This document shows, one piece after another, positions 47,885-56,672 of a stretch of DNA of 64,000 nucleotides; the stretch's first letter is position 1, and each line of letters opens with the position of its first letter. Position numbers and translations under genes: made by a program. A model generated the notes under the pieces. That model worked only from the letters and a program-made list of their open reading frames with translations. It made no database searches and was not told where the DNA came from. Origin of the DNA: Amycolatopsis sp. NBRC 101858 (lineage in GTDB: Bacteria > Actinomycetota > Actinomycetes > Mycobacteriales > Pseudonocardiaceae); the NCBI RefSeq assembly GCF_030269325.1, contig NZ_BSTD01000004.1:536558-600557 (forward strand). Reading direction: 5' to 3'.

Positions 47885-48807
47885 CGGGCGGCGTCCCACC
47901 AGGTCAGCACCCGGGTGGCGAACAGCGTCAGCCACTTGGACGGCTCGCCCGGCGGGGCGTCCACCTCGAACCACACCCGGCCGGTGTGCCGCTCGGCCTG
48001 CAGCCACGTGCCGTCCGGCTGCCGCGCCGCGCGGATCAGCTCGATCGCCTCCGCCAGGCGCGGGTCCGGCCGGTCCGCGTCGCGGAAGTAGGACGCCGCG
48101 TTGAGCACGTCGTAGTGCCAGCGGATCGGGTACGCGAACTCGCCCACCCACGGCGCGATCGGCGCACCCGTCGAAAGCCGCCGGACCAGCCCGCGCTCCA
48201 GCAGGTACTCCTCGCCGGCGAGGCGGGCCTCGTGCGCCGCGCCGGTGCCGCCCGTTGCGGACTCGAACGCGAGCAGGCCCTTCAAGGAGTTGAGTGTCGA
48301 GTGGACCGACGAGCGCGTCGCCCCCTCGGCCCACTCGCAGTTCCAGCCGCCGTCGGGCAGGCGGTGCGTCACGAACCACTCGGCGAGCCCCGCGACGTCC
48401 GCGCCCAGCCACACGCCGTTGGCCAGGGTCCAGGCGTTGATGCAGCAGTCGACTTCGCCGTCCCAGTAGGGCAGGTTCTCGTACTCCCACCGGCTGTTCT
48501 CGGCCAGCAACGCGGCCGTCCCCCGCAGCGCCGAGGCGTCCAGGCCCCACTCGCGCAACGAGTTCAACGTCCACGTCGTCGCCGTCCAGGGCTGGGCTTC
48601 GCCGCCCTTGAAGCCCGCCGGGAAGAATGCGCCACCCGCCCACTGGCCGTCGGGGTCCTGCAGCGCCAGCAGCCGGGCGCCGAACCCTTCCGTGGCCACC
48701 CGCGCCCGGGTCGCCTCCCAGACCTCGGGCGGCTCGCCCGCGAGGTCGCGCTCGACCTGCCAGCGCAGGGCCGGGTCGGAGTCACGCAGCCAGGCGAGCA
48801 CGTCCAT
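47881..48807 (-). CDS. Squalene-cyclase-like alpha/alpha-toroid protein
   Basis: This 308-residue protein consists of repeats in the prenyltransferase/squalene cyclase fold: LLALQDPDGQWAGGAFFP, WFVTHRLPDGGWNCEWAEG and LIRAARQPDGTWLQAERHTG each hold the QxxxGxW-like motif. The length is half that of a true squalene-hopene cyclase and the DxDD motif is missing, so catalysis is doubtful. It overlaps the DinB gene by one base (TGATG), indicating coupling. Confidence 0.8.
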   Translation of the reverse strand: MDVLAWLRDSDPALRWQVERDLAGEPPEVWEATRARVATEGFGARLLALQDPDGQWAGGAFFPAGFKGGEAQPWTATTWTLNSLREWGLDASALRGTAALLAENSRWEYENLPYWDGEVDCCINAWTLANGVWLGADVAGLAEWFVTHRLPDGGWNCEWAEGATRSSVHSTLNSLKGLLAFESATGGTGAAHEARLAGEEYLLERGLVRRLSTGAPIAPWVGEFAYPIRWHYDVLNAASYFRDADRPDPRLAEAIELIRAARQPDGTWLQAERHTGRVWFEVDAPPGEPSKWLTLFATRVLTWWDAAR

Positions 48808-49313
48808 CAGGCCCCCGTGACGCCGTCGATGGCTTCGCGCAGGAAGTCGGCGTGACCGTTGTGCCGCGCGTACTCGTGGATCATGTGCAGCATCACCAGC
48901 CGCAGCGAGACGTCCTCGCCCCAGCGTGCCTGGTGCCCGGTGACGTCCAGGGACTCGGCCGCCTCCTCGATCTTGCGCGAGTGCTCGACCTCGGTCTGCC
49001 ACGCCTCGAACGCCTCCGCGCGCGTCGACGTGCTCGCGTCGTAGGCCGCCTGGAAGTCGCCCTCGGCCGACCAGCGCAGCGGGACGTCTTCGGCGTCGAT
49101 CACCCGCCGGAACCAGGTGCGCTCGACCTCGGCCATGTGCCGGACCAGGCCGAGCAGCGAAAGCGTGGACGGCGGGCTCGACGCGCGGCGCAGGTCCTCG
49201 TCGGACAGTCCGTCGCACTTCATGGCGAGGGTGGCGCGGTGGAAGTCGAGGAACGTGCGCAGCATTTCGCGCTCGCCCCCGACCAGCGGTGGTTCGGGAC
49301 GTTCGGTGGTCAC
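48807..49313 (-). CDS. DinB/DUF664 family protein
   Basis: This 168-residue four-helix-bundle protein matches the DinB/MST thiol-transferase superfamily. The metal-binding His residues appear in LLGLVRHMAEVERTWFRR and MLHMIHEYARHNGHADFLREAIDG, the three-histidine pattern of the family. Members carry out thiol-dependent transfers, some with mycothiol. It is coupled to the downstream toroid protein and divergent from the LigC gene with only 24 bases between starts. Confidence 0.88.
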   Translation of the reverse strand: MTTERPEPPLVGGEREMLRTFLDFHRATLAMKCDGLSDEDLRRASSPPSTLSLLGLVRHMAEVERTWFRRVIDAEDVPLRWSAEGDFQAAYDASTSTRAEAFEAWQTEVEHSRKIEEAAESLDVTGHQARWGEDVSLRLVMLHMIHEYARHNGHADFLREAIDGVTGA

Positions 49314-49337
49314 CGACAGTGTGTATCACGCCCGAGA

Positions 49338-50447
49338 ATGTCGGTGGAGTCAATTAAGCTCGCCGGCGTGGACCTGCCCGTGATGCCGCCCGTGCGGCCG
49401 ATGCTCGCGAAAGCCGTGCACGAGGTGCCTCGTGACCCGGGGCTGCTCTTCGAGCCCAAGTGGGACGGCTTCCGCTGCATCGTGTTCCGCGACGGCGACG
49501 AGATCGAGCTCGGCTCCCGCAACGACCGCCCGCTGACCCGGTACTTCCCGGAGCTGGTGGAGCTGCTGGCCGCCGCGCTGCCGCCGCGCTGCGTCGTGGA
49601 CGGCGAGATCGTGCTGGTCACGCCCCAGGGGCTCGACTTCGAGGTGCTGCAGCTGCGGCTGCACCCGGCGGCCTCGCGCGTGCGCAAGCTCGCCGAGGAG
49701 ACGCCGGCCAGCTTCATCGCCTTCGACCTGCTCGCCCTCGGCGACACCGACCTCACCGGGGAGCCGTTCCGCGAGCGGCGCAAGCAGCTGGAGAGCGTGC
49801 TCTCGACCGCGGCCGAGGGGCTGCAGCGCGTCCACCTGACCCCGCTGAGCGAGGACCCGGCCCAGGCCGAGGACTGGTTCACCCGGTTCGAGGGCGCGGG
49901 CTTCGACGGCGTCATGGCCAAGCCGGCCGACCTGCCGTACGAGCAGGACAAGCGCGTCATGCTCAAGGTCAAGCACGAGCGCACGGCCGACTGCGTCGTC
50001 ACCGGGTTCCGCTGGCACAAGGACGGCGTGGGGGTCGGGTCGCTGCTGCTGGGCCTGTTCGACGACGAAGGCGTGCTGCACCACGTCGGCGTCGCCAGCA
50101 GCTTCACGAAGGCGCGGCGGGCCGAGCTGGTCGAGGAGCTGGCGCCGCTGCGCGAGAACGCGCTCGAGAACCACCCGTGGCGGTCCTGGGCCGAGTACGA
50201 GCCGGAGCCGGGGCGCCGCCCGGGCGCGAACAGCCGGTGGGCGCCGCAGAAGGAGCTGACCTGGGAGCCCTTGCGAACCGAATGGGTGGCGGAGGTGCGC
50301 TACGAGCACCTGCAGGGCGGCCGGTTCCGCCACGGCGGGCGGCTGGTCCGGTTCCGGCCGGACCGCACCCCGGAGTCGTGCACGTACGCCCAGCTCGACG
50401 AGGCGCCGCCCGCCGAGCTCGCGAAGCTGTTCGGGGAGGCGAGATGA
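49338..50447 (+). CDS. ligC: ATP-dependent DNA ligase (LigC type)
   Basis: This 369-residue ligase seals DNA nicks with ATP. The adenylation motif LFEPKWDGFRCIVFRDG carries Lys41, which takes the AMP. Other motifs are SRNDRPLTRYFPEL, VVDGEIVLV, FIAFDLLAL, FDGVMAKPADLPY and MLKVKHERTADCVV, followed by an OB-fold domain. The length and lack of nuclease or polymerase domains fit LigC. There is no obvious Shine-Dalgarno before the ATG. It overlaps the Prim-Pol gene by four bases, an arrangement known from the mycobacterial LigC/Prim-PolC repair pair. Confidence 0.93.
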   Translation: MSVESIKLAGVDLPVMPPVRPMLAKAVHEVPRDPGLLFEPKWDGFRCIVFRDGDEIELGSRNDRPLTRYFPELVELLAAALPPRCVVDGEIVLVTPQGLDFEVLQLRLHPAASRVRKLAEETPASFIAFDLLALGDTDLTGEPFRERRKQLESVLSTAAEGLQRVHLTPLSEDPAQAEDWFTRFEGAGFDGVMAKPADLPYEQDKRVMLKVKHERTADCVVTGFRWHKDGVGVGSLLLGLFDDEGVLHHVGVASSFTKARRAELVEELAPLRENALENHPWRSWAEYEPEPGRRPGANSRWAPQKELTWEPLRTEWVAEVRYEHLQGGRFRHGGRLVRFRPDRTPESCTYAQLDEAPPAELAKLFGEAR

Positions 50448-51448
50448 GCGAGGCGATGCTGCTCGACGTCGACGGCGTCGAGGTCAAGATCAGCAGCCCG
50501 GACAAGGTCTACTTCCCCGAGCACGGGGAGACGAAGCTCGAGCTCGTCGAGTACTACCGGGCGATCTCCGGGCCGCTGCTGGCGCGGCTCGGCGGCCGCC
50601 CGCTGCTGCTGGAACGCTACCCGGACGGCGCCGGCGGCAAGAACTGGTTCCAAAAGCGCGTGCCGAAGGGCGCGCCGTCGTGGCTGAGCACCACGGTCGT
50701 CTCGACGCCGAACGGCACGACGAGTGACGCGCTGGTCGCGAAGGACCTGGCCCACATCCTGTGGGCGGTGAACCTGGGCTGCCTCGGCTTCCACGTCTGG
50801 CCGTACCTGGCCGACGCGCCGGAGGTGACCGACGAGCTGCGCGTCGACCTCGACCCGTCGCCGGGGATCGGGTTCGACGAGCTGCGCGAGGCCGCCGTGC
50901 TGACCAGGGAGTTCCTGGCCGAGCACGGCATCGAAGGCCACCTGAAGACGTCCGGTTCGCGGGGGCTGCACCTGTACGTGATGCTCGAGCCGCGCTGGGA
51001 CGGCTTCCAGGTGCGGGCCGCGGCGGTCGCGCTGGCGCGGGCCCTGGAACGGCGGCACCCGGCGAAGATCACGGCGCAGTGGTGGAAGGAAGAACGCGGC
51101 TCGCGCGTGTTCGTCGACTTCAACCAGAACGCACCGCACAAGACCGTGTTCGGCACGTGGTGCGTGCGGCCGCGAGTGGGCGGGCAGGTGTCCACGCCGA
51201 TCGGGTGGGACGAGCTGGACGGCGTCGAGCCCGACGCGTTCACGCTGAGCACGGTGCCGGCCCGGGTCGCCGAGCGCGGCGACCCGTGGGCCGGGGCAGG
51301 GGAGCGGCCGCAGTCGATCGAGCCGCTGCTCGAGATGTCCGAGGCGGATATGGCGAACGGGCTGATGGACGCGCCGTGGCCGCCGGTGTACCCGAAGATG
51401 CCGAACGAGCCGCCCCGGGTCGCGCCGAGCCGGGCGAAGAAGGCGTGA
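50444..51448 (+). CDS. LigD-type primase-polymerase (Prim-PolC-like)
   Basis: This 334-residue protein matches the polymerase domain of LigD. Motifs include SSPDKVYFPEHGETKLELVEYYR at the N-terminus, LRVDLDPSPGIGFDELREAA with the two metal-binding Asp of DLDP, and LKTSGSRGLHLYVML. It stands alone, without ligase or nuclease domains, and overlaps ligC. Prim-PolC and LigC are known in mycobacteria to fill short gaps in excision repair. No ku gene is present nearby, so end-joining need not be its job. Confidence 0.93.
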   Translation: MSEAMLLDVDGVEVKISSPDKVYFPEHGETKLELVEYYRAISGPLLARLGGRPLLLERYPDGAGGKNWFQKRVPKGAPSWLSTTVVSTPNGTTSDALVAKDLAHILWAVNLGCLGFHVWPYLADAPEVTDELRVDLDPSPGIGFDELREAAVLTREFLAEHGIEGHLKTSGSRGLHLYVMLEPRWDGFQVRAAAVALARALERRHPAKITAQWWKEERGSRVFVDFNQNAPHKTVFGTWCVRPRVGGQVSTPIGWDELDGVEPDAFTLSTVPARVAERGDPWAGAGERPQSIEPLLEMSEADMANGLMDAPWPPVYPKMPNEPPRVAPSRAKKA

Positions 51449-51449
51449 G

Positions 51450-51923
51450 GTGACGACGGTCGCCGAGTGCCCGGCCGACGACGGGTTCCTGCTCGCGCTG
51501 ATGACGGCGATGACGGCCGAGCTGGTGGTGGTCTACAACCTGCCCTCGGACGCGCGCCCGCGGCCACTGGACCCGGCGAGCCGCTACCTGCTCGCCCGCG
51601 ACGGCGCCCGGGCGATCGGGTGTTGCGCGGTGGAGCCGGTGTCACCGGGAGTGTTCGAGCTGAAACGGATGTTCGTGGCACCGGACGCTCGTGGCACCGG
51701 CGTGTCGGCCGAGCTGGTGGCGGAGTCCGAGCGGCTGGCCCGCGGCGTCGGCGGGGTGCGGCTGAGGTTGGAGACGGGGGTGCGCCAGCCTGCGGCGATC
51801 CGGCTCTACGAGCGGGCGGGGTACCGGCGGGTGCCCAACTTCCCGCCGCATGAAGCGGATCCCGAGTCGGTCTGTTACGAGAAGGATCTGGCTTGGCCGC
51901 GGCCGAACGCCGATGCCCGCTGA
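51450..51923 (+). CDS. GNAT family N-acetyltransferase
   Basis: This 157-residue protein starts with GTG one base after the Prim-Pol stop. The acetyl-CoA-binding signature ELKRMFVAPDARGTGVSAELVAESERLARGVG (motif A; RGTGV in place of RGxGxG) and IRLYERAGYRRVPNF (motif B) are clear. It transfers an acetyl group to an unknown amine. Its tight position behind the repair genes suggests co-transcription, but functional linkage is not shown. Confidence 0.9.
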   Translation: MTTVAECPADDGFLLALMTAMTAELVVVYNLPSDARPRPLDPASRYLLARDGARAIGCCAVEPVSPGVFELKRMFVAPDARGTGVSAELVAESERLARGVGGVRLRLETGVRQPAAIRLYERAGYRRVPNFPPHEADPESVCYEKDLAWPRPNADAR

Positions 51924-51933
51924 CGGCGTCGCG

Positions 51934-52527
51934 CTAGTCGGCTGAGCCTTCGGCGGTGGGGTCCTTCGCCACCGCGTCCAAAGCCGCGTGCAGGTACGGG
52001 ACCAGCCGCTCGACGTCCGGGCCGGTGAAGGCCGTGTGGCCGAGGACCAGGCGGCTCAGCAGCACCCCCGAACAGATCGCCACCAGCAGCCCCGCCCGGC
52101 CTTCCGCGTCCGGGCCGTCGAGCGCGCCCGCCAACCGGCGTGCGTAGTTGCCTTCGATGTTCTCGCGCATGATCTCCGCCGCGCGCGGGTTGGGCGCCGA
52201 ACGCAGCGTCAGCAGCAGGCCCGCCGTCGGGACGCTGCCCGTTCCCGTCAGCAGGTCGCGCGCCGCGTCGGCGTTGCCCGCCGGGGTCATCATGATCGAC
52301 TTCTCGAACACTACGTCGACCACCGCGGCGAACAGGCCCTCCTTCGAACCGAAGTAGCGGCCGATCAGCCGGGCGTCCACTTCGGCCGCCCGCGCGATGT
52401 CGCGCACCCCGGCGCCGTCGTAACCGTGCTCGGTGAACGCTTCGCGGGCCGCGTTCAGGATCGCCGCCTTGGTGGCCGCCGAGTCCCGGCGGCGGACGGC
52501 GGTCGCGGTGTGCTCTTCCCGGCCCAT
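51934..52527 (-). CDS. TetR family regulator of the aldo/keto reductase
   Basis: The protein has 197 residues from the ATG at 52527 (MGREEHTATAVRRRDSAATK). The HTH is AFTEHGYDGAGVRDIARAAEVDARLIGRYFGSKEGLFAAVV. The C-terminal domain (about 85-195) is the ligand part. It is divergent from the aldo/keto reductase gene with two tandem palindromes between them (52573-52611), a clear sign of local control by this repressor. Confidence 0.92.
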   Translation of the reverse strand: MGREEHTATAVRRRDSAATKAAILNAAREAFTEHGYDGAGVRDIARAAEVDARLIGRYFGSKEGLFAAVVDVVFEKSIMMTPAGNADAARDLLTGTGSVPTAGLLLTLRSAPNPRAAEIMRENIEGNYARRLAGALDGPDAEGRAGLLVAICSGVLLSRLVLGHTAFTGPDVERLVPYLHAALDAVAKDPTAEGSAD

Positions 52528-52572
52528 GGCCGACAGCGTACGAGGTCCGCGCCACCACGCGCCGGTTGCCAT

Positions 52573-52611
52573 GTCCACGAGTGTGGACTTACTATGTCCA
52601 CGAGTGCGGAC
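52573..52611. promoter_or_regulatory. Two TetR operator copies before the aldo/keto reductase
   Basis: GTCCACGAGTGTGGAC (52573-52588) is a perfect inverted repeat with a GAGT spacer; GTCCACGAGTGCGGAC (52596-52611) is the same with one mismatch. Starts are 23 bases apart. A TACTAT hexamer between them (52590-52595) could be the -10 box of the reductase. Confidence 0.82.
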
Positions 52612-52648
52612 ATCAGGCCCGCCGCGAACGAACCCAGAGGTCACCACC

Positions 52649-53647
52649 ATGTCCATCCCCCAGCGCAGGCTCGGCACGAGCGGTCCCGTCGTGGGCGCCG
52701 TCGGCTACGGCGCGATGAGCTTCGGGCGGTTCTACGGCCAGAGCGCCGAGCACGCGAACGACGACACCGCGAGCGGCCTGATCGGCCGCGCCCTGGAGCT
52801 CGGCGTCACGCTCGTGGACACCGCCGACGTCTACGGCGAGAGCGAGGAGATCATCGGCAAGGCGATCGCCGGCCGGCGCGACGACGTGGTCCTCGCCACC
52901 AAGTTCGGCATCGTGCACCAGGCGGACGGGCCGTCGATGAACGGCAGGCCCGAGTACGTCCGTGAAAGCGCCGAACGTTCGCTCAAGCGCCTCGGCACCG
53001 ACCACATCGACCTGTACTACCAGCACCGGATCGACCCGGGCGTCCCGATCGAGGAGACCGTCGGCGCGATGGCCGACCTCGTGACCGCGGGCAAGGTCCG
53101 GTACCTCGGCCTGAGCGAAGCCGGCCCGGACACGATCCGGCGCGCCCACGCCGTGCACCCGATCAGCGCGCTGGAGACCGAATGGTCACTGTGGTCGCGG
53201 GACATCGAACGGGAGATCTTCCCGCTGTGCCGCGAACTCGGCATCGGCGTGGTGCCCTACAGCCCGCTCGGCCGCGGCATGCTCACCGGCCGGCTCACCT
53301 CCGTCGACGACCTGCCCGCCGACGACTACCGCCGCAAGATGCCGCGGTTCGCCCAGGAGGCGTTCGAAGCGAACCTGGCCGCCGTGCGGACCGTCCGCGA
53401 GATCGCCGAAGCGCACGCCGCGGCCGCGGGACAGGTCGCCCTGGCGTGGCTGCTGGCCAAGGCACCCGACGTCGTCCCGATCCCGGGCACGCTGCACGCG
53501 TCACGGCTCGAGGAGAACGCCGGCGCCGTCGCGCTGACCCTCACCGCGCAGGACATCGCCCGCCTCGACGCGCTCCCGGTCAGCGGCGAGCGCGAAGGCG
53601 AAGTCGGGGACAACTGGTTCGACGGCGTGACGCCGGCCCTCGGCTAA
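52649..53647 (+). CDS. Aldo/keto reductase
   Basis: This 332-residue NADPH-dependent oxidoreductase shows the catalytic tetrad regions: Asp and Tyr in LVDTADVYGESEEIIGKAI, Lys in DVVLATKFGIVHQ and His in LYYQHRIDPGVPIEET. The fold continues through YLGLSEAGPDTIRRAHAVHPISALETEWSLWSRDIE and VPIPGTLHASRLEENAGA (cofactor loop). It probably detoxifies an aldehyde or quinone under TetR control. The ATG at 52649 follows CCAGAGG. Its stop overlaps the convergent gene by three bases. Confidence 0.94.
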   Translation: MSIPQRRLGTSGPVVGAVGYGAMSFGRFYGQSAEHANDDTASGLIGRALELGVTLVDTADVYGESEEIIGKAIAGRRDDVVLATKFGIVHQADGPSMNGRPEYVRESAERSLKRLGTDHIDLYYQHRIDPGVPIEETVGAMADLVTAGKVRYLGLSEAGPDTIRRAHAVHPISALETEWSLWSRDIEREIFPLCRELGIGVVPYSPLGRGMLTGRLTSVDDLPADDYRRKMPRFAQEAFEANLAAVRTVREIAEAHAAAAGQVALAWLLAKAPDVVPIPGTLHASRLEENAGAVALTLTAQDIARLDALPVSGEREGEVGDNWFDGVTPALG

Positions 53648-53922
53648 AGCTCCAGGTCGAGCGAGAGCTGCCCGAGGTCGCCGCCGGGGGTGACGCGCAG
53701 GCCCGCCGGTGGTGCGGGCAGGGTTGCCACGCACTCCGGGCAGGGCGCCACCTCCGACGTCGTCAGGTCCACCGGCTTCCAGCTGCGGGACTCCTTCGAG
53801 CCGCACGCCGAACGGCGGTAGCGGAGGTCGCCGGAGCGGGTCATCAGGTGGGCCAACGGCACTTCTTCGGGCAGCACGCCGACCAGGTACCAGCGTGGTG
53901 CGCTCACCGCGGTGGTCGTCAT
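53644..53922 (-). CDS. Small protein with Cys pair, unknown function
   Basis: This 92-residue protein starts MTTTAVSAPRWYLVGVLPEEVPLAHL. A single Cys (RSACGSKESRSWK) and a CPEC motif (EVAPCPECVATL) may bind a metal. No known family is recognised. It lies downstream of the COG0523 metallochaperone on the other side of a 70-bp gap and on the same strand reversed order (the metallochaperone starts at 54994 and ends at 53993), so the two may share a transcript and a zinc-related role. Confidence 0.65.
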   Translation of the reverse strand: MTTTAVSAPRWYLVGVLPEEVPLAHLMTRSGDLRYRRSACGSKESRSWKPVDLTTSEVAPCPECVATLPAPPAGLRVTPGGDLGQLSLDLEL

Positions 53923-53992
53923 GGCCGCCAGTCTCCGTCGGGACCCGCAGGACCCCGGCGCATTTGCCGGCCTTCGGCGTGGCGGCTCGCCG

Positions 53993-54994
53993 TCAGGCCG
54001 GCAGGTACCGGGTGATGTACATCAGCCCGCGCTCGTCGATCGCCGACGGGTCCGGTGCCACGCAGGCACGCAGGTCCGCCAGCACCGCGTCGGTGTCGAG
54101 GCCCACGCCGATCAGTACCAGCTCTGTGCGCCGGGGCGCGCCCGACGGCCACGCCGATCGCTCGAGCTGCACGAACCCGCCGACGGTGTGCAGGTGGAAG
54201 CGGTCGGCTGCGGCGAAGTCCGCCTGGCCCTTCATCCGGTAGAGCCCGGCCGGCCGCCGCTCGAGGAAGTCGACGAACGCCTTGGGCGCCAGCGGCGTCC
54301 CGGCGGTGAACGTCACCGTCTCGTACCGCGCGTGCAGGTGCTGCGAGTGGTCGTGCTCTTCGCGCAGGTCGTCGAAGGACAGCTGGCCGACGCGCTCGCC
54401 GCGGGGCTCCGGGTCGAAGAACAGCTTCGGGTCGACGCGCCCCTGCGAGGTGACCAGCAGCGGACGGCCCGGCGCCAGCTCCTCGACCGTCGCGGTGACC
54501 TTGGCCAGCGCCTCGGCGGCCACCCGGTCGGCCTTGTTCAGCACCACCAGGTCGGCCAGCCGCAGGTGGTCGGCCAGCTCGGGGTGACGCTCCCGCGCGG
54601 CTTCGAACTCGGCGGCGTCCACGACCTCCGCCAGCCCGCCGTAGCGGATGTCCGGGTTCTCGCTGGCGATCATCAGCCGGATCAGGTCGCGCGGCTCGGC
54701 GATGCCGCTGGCCTCGACGACGATGACGTCGATCCCCGCCTCGGCCGAGGAAAGCCGCCCGAGCATGGCGTCGAGACCGCTCGCGTCGACCGCGCAGCAC
54801 AGGCAGCCGTTGCCGAGCGAGACCATCGTGTCGACCTGGCCGGCGACGGCCAGTGCGTCGACGTTGACGCTGCCGAAGTCGTTGACCACGACGCCGACGC
54901 GGGCGCCCTCGCGGTTGGCGAGCAGGTGGTTGAGCAGCGTCGTCTTGCCCGCGCCGAGGAACCCGGCGACGAGGACCACGGGGATCTTGCGCAC
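53993..54994 (-). CDS. COG0523 (CobW-like) GTPase metallochaperone
   Basis: This 333-residue protein has the P-loop VAGFLGAGKTTLLNHLL, the metal-binding GNGCLCCAVD (Cys64, Cys66, Cys67), VVEASGIAEP (switch II) and LNKAD (guanine specificity). A His-rich stretch, REEHDHSQHLHARYE, follows before the C-terminal CobW_C domain. The CxCC motif and this His cluster are typical of zinc-delivering ZNG/YeiR-type members that act under zinc limitation. No Zur box was recognised in the upstream DNA. Confidence 0.92.
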   Translation of the reverse strand: MRKIPVVLVAGFLGAGKTTLLNHLLANREGARVGVVVNDFGSVNVDALAVAGQVDTMVSLGNGCLCCAVDASGLDAMLGRLSSAEAGIDVIVVEASGIAEPRDLIRLMIASENPDIRYGGLAEVVDAAEFEAARERHPELADHLRLADLVVLNKADRVAAEALAKVTATVEELAPGRPLLVTSQGRVDPKLFFDPEPRGERVGQLSFDDLREEHDHSQHLHARYETVTFTAGTPLAPKAFVDFLERRPAGLYRMKGQADFAAADRFHLHTVGGFVQLERSAWPSGAPRRTELVLIGVGLDTDAVLADLRACVAPDPSAIDERGLMYITRYLPA

Positions 54995-55358
54995 GAAACG
55001 ACTCTACGTCGCGCGCGGGCGTGCTGATACACGGGGGAGTACCGACGCACTAGTCCGTTCGCCGAATACCCTCGAAAAGACGAACAAGATCCGGCGAGAA
55101 AGGATCACGGCGGGCGCACTGTCCATTGTGATCGATTGACGGAAAATGCGCAGAGACATGTCCGGATAACGCTTGGTAGCAGTTATTTTCGCGGCGTTTC
55201 CGCTGGCGGGAGCGTAAATTGCGGAGTGCTCGGGGCGTTGTTCACGTCCGGTGGATTGCGTCCGCGAGAACGTGGGGTACTCTCCCCGGCCTGGCCGGAG
55301 GTGCTGCTGTCGCGGCGACTTCCGGCCGGTCCCGTTGTCGGCGACCATCGGAGGAACG
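54995..55358. other. Intergenic region before the nos leader
   Basis: This 364-bp stretch between the divergent COG0523 and nos genes holds no convincing gene. It must carry both promoters. The sequence is less GC-rich than its surroundings in 55080-55220. Confidence 0.5.
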
Positions 55359-55415
55359 GTGAACCTTTCGGTCGGGATGCAGATCGCGATTTCGGAGAGT
55401 GGGGTGCCGTCGTGA
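55359..55415 (+). CDS. 18-residue leader peptide coupled to nos
   Basis: A GTG at 55359, directly after the strong ribosome site CGGAGGAACG, opens the frame MNLSVGMQIAISESGVPS, whose TGA overlaps the GTG of nos by three bases (GTGA). The nos start itself lacks a clear Shine-Dalgarno, so ribosomes probably reach nos by reinitiation after this peptide. Confidence 0.55.
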   Translation: MNLSVGMQIAISESGVPS

Positions 55416-56563
55416 CGGTTACACCCGAGCGGGTGACGCCCACGCTGCCGATCTACCAGCGCGTCTCGGAAGAGCAGAACGTCAATTCCGCGGAAGCGGA
55501 GGAATTCCTGGACCGGATGTTCGCCGAAGGCGCCGCCGAAGAAGGTGATCGCTTCGAGACGCGGCTGGCGGAGGTCCGCGCGGAAATCGCCGAAACGGGC
55601 ACCTACCGGCACACCGCGGCCGAGCTGGCCTACGGCGCGCGCGTCGCGTGGCGCAACTCGGCTCGCTGCATCGGCCGGTTGTACTGGCACAGTCTCCGGA
55701 TCCGCGACCGGCGCCGGGTCACCGACCCGGCCGCGATCGCCGGCGAGTGCGTCGCCCACCTGCGCCAGGCCACCCGCGGCGGCCGGATCCGGCCGACGAT
55801 CACGGTGTTCGCCCCGGACACGCCCGCCGCGCCCGGGCCGCGCATCCACAACGAGCAGCTGATCCGGTACGCCGGGTACCGCTTCGAGGACGGTTCGGTC
55901 CTCGGCGACCCGCGCTACGCCGAGTTCACCGAGCAGGTGCGAAGACTCGGGTGGCGGCCGCCGGAGCGGAGAGGGTCCTTCGACGTCCTCCCGCTGCTGG
56001 TCGAGGCGTCCCCCGGCGATCCGCAGCTGTTCACGCTGCCGGCGGACGCCGTCCTGGAGGTGCCGCTGACCCATCCCGACCACCGCTGGTTCGCCGGGCT
56101 CGGGCTGCGCTGGCACGCCGTGCCGGCCATCAGCAACATGCCCCTGGAGATCGGCGGCGTCACCTACCCGGCCGCGCCGTTCAACGGCTGGTACGTCGGC
56201 TCCGAGATCGGCGCCCGGAACCTCGCCGACGAGCAGCGGTACGACCTGCTGCCGGTCATCGCCGAGCTGATGGGCCTGGACATCGCGTCCGAACGCACGC
56301 TCTGGCGCGACCGGGCGCTGGTCGAGCTGACGCTCGCGGTGCAGCACTCGTTCGACGCGGCCGGCGTGACGATGGCCGACCACCACACCGAGTCACGGCG
56401 GTTCCTGACCCACCTCGACCGCGAGGAGCAGTCCGGCCGCCGCTGCCCGGCCGACTGGAGCTGGATCGTCCCGCCGCTGTCCGGTGGCCAGACTCCCGTC
56501 TTCCACCGCTACTACGACCCACCGGATCCCGAGCAGCGACCGGCCTTCCTGTCCCCGGACTGA
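55412..56563 (+). CDS. nos: Bacterial nitric oxide synthase oxygenase
   Basis: This 383-residue protein oxidises arginine to citrulline and nitric oxide. The haem-binding VAWRNSARCIGRLYW carries Cys86, the thiolate ligand. HAVPAISNMPLEIGGVTYPAAPFNGWYVGSEIGARNL is the substrate and pterin region, with the Glu that holds the arginine guanidinium in NGWYVGSEIG. The reductase and calmodulin parts of animal NOS are absent, as in all bacterial forms, so a separate flavoprotein must supply electrons. The flavodoxin gene 110 bases downstream is a candidate. Start GTG 55412 is coupled to a leader peptide. Confidence 0.94.
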   Translation: MTVTPERVTPTLPIYQRVSEEQNVNSAEAEEFLDRMFAEGAAEEGDRFETRLAEVRAEIAETGTYRHTAAELAYGARVAWRNSARCIGRLYWHSLRIRDRRRVTDPAAIAGECVAHLRQATRGGRIRPTITVFAPDTPAAPGPRIHNEQLIRYAGYRFEDGSVLGDPRYAEFTEQVRRLGWRPPERRGSFDVLPLLVEASPGDPQLFTLPADAVLEVPLTHPDHRWFAGLGLRWHAVPAISNMPLEIGGVTYPAAPFNGWYVGSEIGARNLADEQRYDLLPVIAELMGLDIASERTLWRDRALVELTLAVQHSFDAAGVTMADHHTESRRFLTHLDREEQSGRRCPADWSWIVPPLSGGQTPVFHRYYDPPDPEQRPAFLSPD

Positions 56564-56672
56564 GTAGGCCGGGTAAGCCGGGAACCACGGAGAGCAACGT
56601 GAAAGCGCCCGTTCGGCGGATCGTGCCCGGCCCACGCCGCAGTGCGGCGCGCCAAGGCCGACAATGGGACGC

